Shown piece by piece: positions 1 to 6,633 of a DNA stretch of 13,510 bases. Each line of letters starts with the position of its first letter. Position 1 is the stretch's first letter. The position numbers and the translations under genes are program-made. The notes beneath the pieces are model-generated. The model saw only the letters and a program-made list of their open reading frames with translations, had not been told where the DNA came from and made no database searches. This stretch comes from DATATB01 sp036268995 (GTDB lineage: Bacteria > Planctomycetota > Planctomycetia > Pirellulales > PNKZ01): contig DATATB010000164.1 in NCBI GenBank assembly GCA_036268995.1, forward strand, positions 1 through 13,510, written 5' to 3'.

Positions 1-291
1 TTCGACCATTTGCGACACAGCGAGCGCTCCCTAGATACGAAACAGCCGTCCCGGACCGGATCGACGACCCGGCCCACACGCAAAACAGGCCCGAAACTCA
101 GCCGAAAATGCAGAAAAAACGCGCGATTTTGACAGGCGCCCAGGCGCGAAAAACCGCCCCCCAGGCTGTAGCCCTCAGTCTAACTATCCCCTGCCCACCT
201 CGCCACTTTTTTAAGGGAATTTGCTGACAGCCGACGGTTCACGAGAGTTTCGCAAGCTCAGGGACCGCGGTCCCTGGGTTTCCAGGCCATT
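1..291. other. Non-coding flank downstream of the mutarotase gene
   Basis: I see no convincing gene in these 291 bases. The short open frames lack a family signature and a ribosome-binding site. The stretch holds the 18-bp palindrome described separately at 259-276, and an A/T-rich tract around 208-223 (six T followed by AAGGGAATTT) that stands out from the GC-rich surroundings. The A/T tract could be part of a promoter for a gene beyond the left edge, but I find no well-spaced -35/-10 pair. Confidence 0.5.
259..276. terminator. Perfect 18-bp palindrome after the mutarotase stop; possible 3' hairpin
   Basis: CAGGGACCGCGGTCCCTG is its own reverse complement. As RNA it can fold into a 7-bp stem (CAGGGAC/GTCCCTG) with a CGCG loop. 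It begins 15 bases past the stop codon of the minus-strand mutarotase gene, a usual place for a transcript-end hairpin. No U-run follows on either strand, so a canonical intrinsic terminator is not supported. A dimeric-protein site is the alternative. Confidence 0.35.
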
Positions 292-1461
292 TCATTGGTT
301 GGAGAACCGATGGACGGTCGTCTGGCGGTAAGTTTGCCCCGGTTCGAGCACAGTTGAAGGGAACGAAGGATGGTTCGGCGAATCGGGAAAGTGCTGAGTC
401 TCGAGGCATAAGGCCGCGTGCTGCTGGTAGCCGCCATTAACCGCATCACCGTTGAGATAGTTGCTTGTGTACAGTTGTACGCCAGGTTCGGTAGTCAGCA
501 CTTCCATCGTCCGCCCGCTGGCCGGGTCGACGACGCGCGCGGCCAGCCTCAACGTGCCCGGCGCGCCGTCAATTACGTAACAATGGTCGTAGCCGCCCGG
601 CGGCGGCACCCCGGCCTTCATCTTGGCCATTCGGGCGCCGATTGCCGTGGGATGGTTGAAATCCAGCGGCGTGCCGGCCACCTCCGGCAGGCGGCCGGTC
701 GGGATCGCTTGCTGATCCACCTCGACATATCGATTGGCGGCAATCGTCAGCACATGGTTGAGAACGTCACCGGAGCCCGCCAGGTTCCAATAGCCGTGGT
801 TGGTGAGGTTCAAGACCGTGGTTTTGTCGGTGCTGGCGACATAATCGATCCGCAGTTCGCGGTCGGCCGTCAGCGTGTAGGTGACGGAGACGTCGAGGTT
901 GCCGGGATAACCTTCGTCGCCGTCTGGGCTACGGAGCTTGAACTGGACCCCAACCGCCTGCTCGGTGCGGAACGGCTCGGCCTGCCACAAGTGGCGGTCG
1001 AAGCCGACCGTGCCGCCGTGCAAATGATTCGCGTCGTTATTGGTCGCTAATTGATAGGTGTGCCCTTTGAGCGTGAACTTGCCGCGGGCAATGCGATTGG
1101 CATAGCGGCCGGTTGTGCAGCCGAAATAAGCCGTATGTGCCCGGCATTTGTCCAACGAATCGAAGCCTAGCGCGACATTGGCCGGTCGCCCCTGCCGGTC
1201 GGGGACTTCCAGCGACACGATTCGGGCGCCGTAATCGGTGACGGCGAGCCGCATCCCACCGGCCGAACAGGTGAACAGCCTGGCCTCGGCGCCGTCGGGC
1301 ATCCGACCAAACTTCGTCTCTTGCTGCTCCATCGACGTGGGCCTCCCGACTTGAGGATCTTCGGCCGCCAGCGCCGGGCCGAACATTGCCATCAAGATAA
1401 CAAGGCCGCCGCCGAGCGAAAGCCGGTCGAGCCGCGAGCGAATGATTTGCAAAGAGCACAT
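292..1461 (-). CDS. Galactose mutarotase (aldose 1-epimerase), exported
   Basis: Galactose mutarotases interconvert alpha and beta anomers of aldoses. The family is recognised by ANRIARGKFTL with NHLHGG, by LTNHGYWNLAG, and by CLETQHFPDSPNHP near the C-terminus. These supply the catalytic His (in TNHGYW, about residue 222) and Glu (in LETQ, about residue 354). The length of 389 residues equals the usual 340-residue core plus a leader. The N-terminus is basic, then has a hydrophobic run (LGGGLVILMAMFGPALA) ending in ALAA, a Sec signal peptide, so the enzyme should act outside the cytoplasm. I chose the ATG at 1461 because GAGG lies 9 bases upstream. The in-frame ATG at 1470 would have that GAGG directly against it. 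The gene follows the ROK regulator by about 60 bp in the same direction, so it is probably co-transcribed and sugar-regulated. All expected motifs are intact. The family call is firm; the in vivo substrate is not shown. Confidence 0.93.
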   Translation of the reverse strand: MCSLQIIRSRLDRLSLGGGLVILMAMFGPALAAEDPQVGRPTSMEQQETKFGRMPDGAEARLFTCSAGGMRLAVTDYGARIVSLEVPDRQGRPANVALGFDSLDKCRAHTAYFGCTTGRYANRIARGKFTLKGHTYQLATNNDANHLHGGTVGFDRHLWQAEPFRTEQAVGVQFKLRSPDGDEGYPGNLDVSVTYTLTADRELRIDYVASTDKTTVLNLTNHGYWNLAGSGDVLNHVLTIAANRYVEVDQQAIPTGRLPEVAGTPLDFNHPTAIGARMAKMKAGVPPPGGYDHCYVIDGAPGTLRLAARVVDPASGRTMEVLTTEPGVQLYTSNYLNGDAVNGGYQQHAALCLETQHFPDSPNHPSFPSTVLEPGQTYRQTTVHRFSNQ

Positions 1462-1524
1462 TTTGGACATCCTCGTTCGGTTTCCGAAGCGCCGTCGATC
1501 CCGGTTACGTTGTCAATGGTAGAA

Positions 1525-2694
1525 TCAGCTCAGCCCGGTTTCCCAGTTGCGGGTGGCGGCATCAATCGCCGCGGCGACCACGCCCAGCCGCTTGCTGCCG
1601 GCGGCGCGAATGATCTGACAGGCGGCCAGACTGGGCGCGAGCGCACGTCCGGCGACCGATTCCAATAGCCGTGGGAATAAATCGTCCCTGGCATTGAGCA
1701 GCCGCGCATGAATGAAAAGCTGGCTGGGATTAAAAATGTTGATCACCGCCGCGGCCGCAACTGCCAGGTATTGCAAGACATGGTTCAGTTCGTCGTCGAT
1801 CATCAGCTCGCCGCTTTGAGCTCCGGCGACGACTTGTTCGATATTCAGCGACGTTTGCAGCCGCTGATTCACGGCTCGCACCAAGGCAGTGTCCGAGGCC
1901 ACGGTCTCCAGGCAGCCACGGTTGCCGCAGCCGCATGGCTGGCCTTGCAAATCGACGGTAATGTGGCCCAATTCACCGGCCAGGCCGCTGGAGCCCTGCA
2001 ACAACCGGCCCGCATGGACGACACCCAGGCCCAGACCTTCAGTCATGTCGAGCATGGCGAAATCGGCCACTCCTTTGGCGGCGCCGTAGACCTGCTCGGC
2101 CAGGCACAGCGCGTGGCATTCCTGCAGCACGGTGGCGTGGATTTGCAGCCGATAACGAAGATCGTCGCCCAAGTTCTTGCCATCGAGTTGGTGCAAATTG
2201 GGCGAAACCAGGCTGCGGCCTTCGCGCCGATTAATCAGCCCGGGCACGCTCACGCCCAACCCCATGACTGTTGATTTGCGGCGATCCATGAGTTGTCGGG
2301 CGTGGCCGATGCAAGCATCGAGCAAGTCGTCGTAAGTGGCAGGCGTCTCGAATTGTTCGCTCTCTTCGGCGGCGAGCTGCCCATCGAGCCCCGCCGCGAG
2401 AACCTCGCACCGCTTGCTGCCAATCACGATGCCCAAGACCGACACGTGCGTGCTGGCCAGGCGCACGCGTTTTCCCGGCCGGCCGATGGCTGCGGCCAGC
2501 GGAGCGTCTTCCTCAATCAGTCGCGACTCGAGCAAGGCCGAAACGGCCCGGGTGACGGTCGGACCGCTGATCCCGGTCTGTCGCGTGATTTCGGCCCGCG
2601 ACATGGGGCCATGAGCTTGCAGCGCGGTGAGCACGTGTCGCTCATTGAGTTTCCGTAGCAGCCGCGGCTGAACTTTGGACTGCATCGTCTTCAT
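1525..2694 (-). CDS. ROK-family transcriptional regulator (NagC/Mlc-like)
   Basis: This is a sugar-responsive DNA-binding repressor of the ROK family. A winged helix-turn-helix occupies about residues 12-62 (RKLNERHVLTALQAHGPMSRAEI, then GISGPTVTRAVSALL). The ROK fold follows, with AGELGH and the zinc motif CGCGNRGCLE (Cys 254, 256 and 261, with the conserved His at 244). The C-terminus (VINIFNPSQLFI) also matches NagC/Mlc. In sugar-kinase ROK members the catalytic loop reads roughly V-x-N-D-x-N; here it is VLQECH, with Asp replaced by Glu, so I infer a sensor rather than a kinase. I place the start at the ATG at 2694 (389 residues). The frame also opens at a TTG at 2754 (409 residues). Neither start has a clear Shine-Dalgarno, so the start is uncertain. 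It is the first gene of an operon with the mutarotase and is divergent from the cytochrome-like gene. Autoregulation through the inverted repeat at 2802-2826 is likely. Confidence 0.9.
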   Translation of the reverse strand: MKTMQSKVQPRLLRKLNERHVLTALQAHGPMSRAEITRQTGISGPTVTRAVSALLESRLIEEDAPLAAAIGRPGKRVRLASTHVSVLGIVIGSKRCEVLAAGLDGQLAAEESEQFETPATYDDLLDACIGHARQLMDRRKSTVMGLGVSVPGLINRREGRSLVSPNLHQLDGKNLGDDLRYRLQIHATVLQECHALCLAEQVYGAAKGVADFAMLDMTEGLGLGVVHAGRLLQGSSGLAGELGHITVDLQGQPCGCGNRGCLETVASDTALVRAVNQRLQTSLNIEQVVAGAQSGELMIDDELNHVLQYLAVAAAAVINIFNPSQLFIHARLLNARDDLFPRLLESVAGRALAPSLAACQIIRAAGSKRLGVVAAAIDAATRNWETGLS

Positions 2695-2783
2695 GGCGGA
2701 TCGAACCGCGGAGATAAAAGTTTGTGATGCCAGCCGATCGGCCTTAAACTGCAAGATCGGGCTGCTTTGCGAAACGAGGTTGC

Positions 2784-2811
2784 ATTATAGCCGGCGTGGA
2801 CTTATATTCAA
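2784..2811 (-). promoter_or_regulatory. Sigma70-like promoter for the ROK-mutarotase operon
   Basis: On the minus strand TTGAAT (2811-2806) is followed after 16 bases by a perfect TATAAT (2789-2784). Transcription would start near 2777, giving a leader of about 80 nt to the ATG at 2694. The -35 box overlaps the left arm of the inverted repeat at 2802-2826, as expected for repression. Confidence 0.55.
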
Positions 2812-2826
2812 ACCTTTAGAAAATAA
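2802..2826. promoter_or_regulatory. Inverted repeat, candidate ROK operator
   Basis: TTATATTC and GAAAATAA form arms that match at 7 of 8 positions around a 9-base spacer. The element is markedly A/T-rich in a GC-rich region. It overlaps the -35 box of the minus-strand promoter and ends one base before the -35 box of the plus-strand promoter. A/T-rich palindromes with TTATTT-like arms are known targets of enterobacterial NagC and Mlc, relatives of the regulator encoded next door. Binding is inferred. Confidence 0.45.
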
Positions 2827-2827
2827 C

Positions 2828-2856
2828 TCGCCAGCCCGGCCGCTCTAAGATATAAC
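2828..2856 (+). promoter_or_regulatory. Sigma70-like promoter for the PSCyt1-DUF1501 operon
   Basis: TCGCCA (2828-2833) is followed after exactly 17 bases by TATAAC (2851-2856), matching the consensus at 4 of 6 and 5 of 6 positions. Transcription would start near 2862, giving a leader of roughly 87 nt before the ATG at 2949. Confidence 0.4.
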
Positions 2857-2948
2857 CTGCAAAGCGGCCGTTGGTTCCCTGCCCCGAATTGGAAGCTCAC
2901 CTGCTTCGCCTGCCGACGTGCAAATCCGCGATCAGTAAGGATCTCGCC

Positions 2949-5900
2949 ATGCCCGGCCAGCCCGTTCGTCCATCCTGGTACGCATGCCCGCAACTGGCCA
3001 GCCTCGTGGCCGTTGCGATGTTGCTAGCGGCGTCCGGTTTGTACGCGGCCGAAGGCGCGCCGCCTGCGCCACCCGCGGAAGCCCAGCGCCGGGCGGGCGA
3101 GCAGTTCTTCGAAACCAAGGTGCGGCCCATTCTGGCCGAGCATTGCTACAAGTGTCATGGCCCCGATCGGCACAAGGCGAATCTGCGGCTCGACTCGCTG
3201 CACGCGATGCTGGCCGGCGGCGATTCCGGACCGGCGATTATCGCCGGCGATGCCCCGCACAGTTTGCTCGTGCAGGTGATCAGCTACAGCGACGATTACG
3301 TGCAGATGCCGCCGACCAAGAAGTTGCCCGACGCCTTGATCGCTGATCTCACGCGCTGGGTGCAGATGGGCGCTCCGTGGCCGGGCTCGGAGCACAGCCA
3401 ACCGGCCGCGCCGCGCAAGGCCTTCGAGATCACTGATCGGGATCGGGCCTATTGGTTTTTTCAGCCGATCGCCCGCGCCAGCGAGCCAAAGGTGGCCAAT
3501 GCGACGTGGGCCAGCAGCCCGATCGACCTGTTCCTTCTGCAGTCACTCGAGAAAAAGAATCTCGCGCCCAATTCGCCCGCGACGCGGCGGGAGTTGATCC
3601 GCCGGGTGTTTTTCGATCTGATCGGGCTTCCGCCGACGCCTGCCGAGGTCGAGCGGTTTGTCGCCGACCCGTCTCCGGCGGCCTACGAAAACTTGCTCGA
3701 TGAACTGCTTGCCAGGCCGCAATACGGCGAGCGCTGGGGGCGCCACTGGCTGGACGTGGTCCGCTTTGCCCAAACCAACGGTTACGAGCGCGACGACGAA
3801 AAGCCGTTCGCCTGGCGCTATCGCGACTACGTGGTTCGGGCGTTCAACGAGGACAAGCCCTACAACCGCTTTCTGATCGAACAACTGGCCGGCGACGAGT
3901 TGGAGCGTCCCAGCCCCGAATCGCTGACAGCCACGGGTTTCTATCGGCTCGGCGTGTGGGACGACGAACCGGACGACGCGCGGATGGCCGAATTCGACGG
4001 GCTGGATGACGTGATTGTGAGCACCAGCGCGGCCTTCATGGGGCTGACGGTCGGCTGCGCTCGCTGCCACGATCACATGTTCGATCCGATTTCGCAGGCC
4101 GATTATTACCGGCTGTTGGCGTTCTTTCGCAATGTCCGGCCATATCAGAAGCCGCAATACAACGAGAGTTCGGCCACGTACGTGCCGCTGGCCGACCCGG
4201 AAAAGGCCAGACAGTGGTACGCCGCGCAGAAATCGCAGATCGCGCCGCTGGAAGCGCAAATGCAGACGGCCAAATCCGAACCTGAAAGAAAGCAGCTCAA
4301 GGCCAAGATCGGGAAGCTGAAGCGGAGCAGCGACGCGGCACCGTTTGACTGGGCGCTGGCCGTGCGCGAATCAGGCGCCAAGGTTCCGACAACGCGCGTG
4401 CTCATTCGCGGCAACGCCGGCACGCCCGGCGCCGAAGTCCAGCCGGCAGTGCTCAGCGTATTGGGCGGCCGGCAGCTCGCGATCACTCCGCCCGCCGGCG
4501 GACAAACCAGCGGCCGCCGCCTGGCGCTGGCGCGGTGGTTGGCCCAGCGCGACAATCCGCTGCCGGCACGCGTCATGGCCAACCGTGTCTGGCAGCATCA
4601 TTTCGGCCAGGGGATCGTGAAGAGCACCAACGACTTCGGCCATGCGGGCATTCCGCCCACGCACCCCGAGCTGCTCGATTGGCTGGCCGCCGAGTTGATT
4701 GAATCGGGCTGGTCGGTGAAGCACTTGCATAAGGCCATCATGCTGTCCAGCGCGTACCGCATGTCGTCGCGAGCCGACAATCCACGGGCCGTCGCTGCCG
4801 ATCCTGGCAACGACCTGCTGTGGCGGCAAAACCTGCGGCGCTTGGAGGCCGAGAGCATTCGCGACACCGTACTGGCCGTCAGCGGCCAATTGAATCCGGC
4901 CATGGGCGGTCGGGGTTTCTTTCCGCATCTAAGCGGCGAAGTGCTGGCCGGATCTTCCAAGCCGGGCGCCGGTTGGGAACTCTCGCCCGAGCGCGAGCAA
5001 ACGCGCCGCAGCATTTACACCTTCGTCAAGCGGTCGTTGATGGATCCGATGCTCGAAACCTTCGACTACAGCAACACGGCGCAGCCGCTGGGCGAGCGTC
5101 CGGTGACGACCGTGGCGCCACAATCGCTGATGCTGTTGAACGACGACTTCGTGCAAACGCAGGCGGCGGCTTTTGCCGAGCGGCTGGTGCGCGAAGCCGG
5201 CAGCGACCTTCGGCAGCAAATTCGTCTGGCGTATCGCCTGGCCGTGGCACGCGAGCCGACCGAGCGCGAAGTGGCCTTGGCTGTCGATTATTGCGGGCGG
5301 CAACAGCCACGGTTTGCCGCGCTGGCGCGGCGCCTGACGTTTCGTCCGGACGTCCCCTTTTCGTTGGCAAGCGCGTTTTTGAATCGACTGCGGCCGACAG
5401 ATTTGTTCGTAGGCCCAACCCACGGCTGGAGCTACTACCGGGGCCGCTGGGTCGGCGTTTACGAGGGGGTCAAAACCGTTGACTCGTTGCGCGGGCCGTT
5501 CGCCTTGTGGCAAGGCGCGGTGTTTGCCGATGGCGCGATCGAGGGCCGCATGACGCTGGGCGAAGCGTCGGAACTGGGCAGCGTGATCTTGCGTGCGACG
5601 GCCGAAGGCGATCTGTTTCGCGGATATTCGGTCGATTTCGATTCGCGGGCCGGCAGCGTGTCGCTGCGCCGTCACGGGGCCGAGCTCACCCTGCTGGGCG
5701 AAGCGAATGCCCAGTTGCCGACCGGGCAGCCGCTCTTGGTTAAGATCGAAGCTCGAGGCCCGCGGATTCGCGTCTGGGTCAACGGTCCGCAACCCGTGCT
5801 CGACATCACCGATCCGCAGCCGCTCAACGATTCGGGCCGCGTGGGCGTCGCCAGTTGGGGAGCCGGGATCTCGCTCGACGGATTTGTGGTCGACACGGTT

Positions 5901-6605
5901 GACCGGCAGCTTGACCTGGCCACATCGCCGATCATGGCCGGCGGGACCAGCGAAACCAATGGTCCGCTGACTGGCTGGCAGTATTTCGGCGGCGATTGGA
6001 GTGCCACGGCCGATGGCGGCTACGGCGTCCAGCCGATTCCCGGCGGCAAGACGATTTGGCTGGAACCCACGCTGGGTGATGGCCTGGTCGAGGCTGAAAT
6101 CCAGCTCCGCGGCACGGCGGGCGATGCGGGCCTGATCCTCCGCGTCAACCAGCCGACCGACGGCGTCGATGCCCTGACCGCCTACAATATCAACTTCAAA
6201 TCCAATGTCGTGCGGATTGGCAAGCACGAGAACAACTGGAAGCAACTGGTCAGTGCTCCACGGAAGTGGGAAACGAACCGTTGGCACCGCGTGCAAGTGC
6301 GCCTGAATGGGCCGCGCATCCGCGTTTATCTCGATGGTGCCGAGCGCCCGCTGCTCGACTTTGTCGACCCCAACCCGCTGCCGGCCGGCAAGGTCGGCCT
6401 GCGAACGTTCAACGCGAGCTTCGCCGTGCGCAATCTCAAGGTAACGGCCGGTGGACATGAGTGGACTGCCGATTTCCGCCCCAAGCAGCCTGTGCCGGAG
6501 GCGATCGGCGCGTCTCGGCCCGCAGATGCCAATCCCCGGCAACAGGCCCTCCAGTCGCTGTGCTTATTGCTTCTGAATTTGAACGAGTTGGTTTACATCG
6601 ACTGA
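2949..6605 (+). CDS. PSCyt1/DUF1549/DUF1553 cytochrome-like protein with inserted concanavalin-type modules
   Basis: This 1218-residue protein belongs to a large planctomycete family of exported, c-type-heme-bearing proteins of unproven reaction. A Sec signal peptide is visible (LASLVAVAMLLAASGLYAA, about residues 16-34). PSCyt1 follows, with heme motif CYKCH (66-70) and a possible Met ligand in QMPP (119-122). DUF1549 spans about 187-395 (YGERWGRHWLDVVRFAQTNG) and ends with a second CxxCH, CARCHDHMFDP (370-380). A Lys/Gln/Glu-rich, probably helical linker (about 415-460) leads to DUF1553 (about 519-780; ANRVWQHHFGQGIV, RPVTTVAPQSLMLLN). Two LamG/DUF1080-like modules then interrupt DUF1553, whose usual closing motif reappears only at the extreme C-terminus (LCLLLLNLNELVYID). 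The ATG at 2949 is chosen because TAAGGA lies 7 bases upstream and the signal peptide then starts correctly; the frame opens at a TTG at 2871. It is the first gene of an operon with DUF1501. The substrate is unknown; carbohydrate is my inference. Confidence 0.9.
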   Translation: MPGQPVRPSWYACPQLASLVAVAMLLAASGLYAAEGAPPAPPAEAQRRAGEQFFETKVRPILAEHCYKCHGPDRHKANLRLDSLHAMLAGGDSGPAIIAGDAPHSLLVQVISYSDDYVQMPPTKKLPDALIADLTRWVQMGAPWPGSEHSQPAAPRKAFEITDRDRAYWFFQPIARASEPKVANATWASSPIDLFLLQSLEKKNLAPNSPATRRELIRRVFFDLIGLPPTPAEVERFVADPSPAAYENLLDELLARPQYGERWGRHWLDVVRFAQTNGYERDDEKPFAWRYRDYVVRAFNEDKPYNRFLIEQLAGDELERPSPESLTATGFYRLGVWDDEPDDARMAEFDGLDDVIVSTSAAFMGLTVGCARCHDHMFDPISQADYYRLLAFFRNVRPYQKPQYNESSATYVPLADPEKARQWYAAQKSQIAPLEAQMQTAKSEPERKQLKAKIGKLKRSSDAAPFDWALAVRESGAKVPTTRVLIRGNAGTPGAEVQPAVLSVLGGRQLAITPPAGGQTSGRRLALARWLAQRDNPLPARVMANRVWQHHFGQGIVKSTNDFGHAGIPPTHPELLDWLAAELIESGWSVKHLHKAIMLSSAYRMSSRADNPRAVAADPGNDLLWRQNLRRLEAESIRDTVLAVSGQLNPAMGGRGFFPHLSGEVLAGSSKPGAGWELSPEREQTRRSIYTFVKRSLMDPMLETFDYSNTAQPLGERPVTTVAPQSLMLLNDDFVQTQAAAFAERLVREAGSDLRQQIRLAYRLAVAREPTEREVALAVDYCGRQQPRFAALARRLTFRPDVPFSLASAFLNRLRPTDLFVGPTHGWSYYRGRWVGVYEGVKTVDSLRGPFALWQGAVFADGAIEGRMTLGEASELGSVILRATAEGDLFRGYSVDFDSRAGSVSLRRHGAELTLLGEANAQLPTGQPLLVKIEARGPRIRVWVNGPQPVLDITDPQPLNDSGRVGVASWGAGISLDGFVVDTVDRQLDLATSPIMAGGTSETNGPLTGWQYFGGDWSATADGGYGVQPIPGGKTIWLEPTLGDGLVEAEIQLRGTAGDAGLILRVNQPTDGVDALTAYNINFKSNVVRIGKHENNWKQLVSAPRKWETNRWHRVQVRLNGPRIRVYLDGAERPLLDFVDPNPLPAGKVGLRTFNASFAVRNLKVTAGGHEWTADFRPKQPVPEAIGASRPADANPRQQALQSLCLLLLNLNELVYID
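5301..6515 (+). other. Two tandem concanavalin-like (LamG/DUF1080-type) modules inside the DUF1553 region
   Basis: This protein segment sits between the body of DUF1553 and its terminal motif. Each of the two modules ends with the same pattern: GPRIRVWVNGPQPVLDITDP, then a Gly-x-Val-Gly-Val turn, in the first; and GPRIRVYLDGAERPLLDFVDP, then G-K-V-G-L, in the second. This is the strand layout of 3-keto-disaccharide hydrolase-type (DUF1080) and LamG jelly rolls, folds that often bind carbohydrate. The modules start near HGWSYYRGRW and TGWQYFGGDW. They are diverged from each other, so the duplication is old. Module edges are estimated by eye. Confidence 0.65.
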
Positions 6606-6633
6606 ACGCCGGGTGAGCGCCCGGAAGGAATGG

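Noticed and set aside
4929..6542. Open frame of 537 codons on the minus strand
   Set aside because: It lies wholly antisense to the well-supported PSCyt1/DUF1549/DUF1553 gene, its product is His/Arg/Gln/Ala-rich without family motifs, and such frames are common opposite GC-rich genes.
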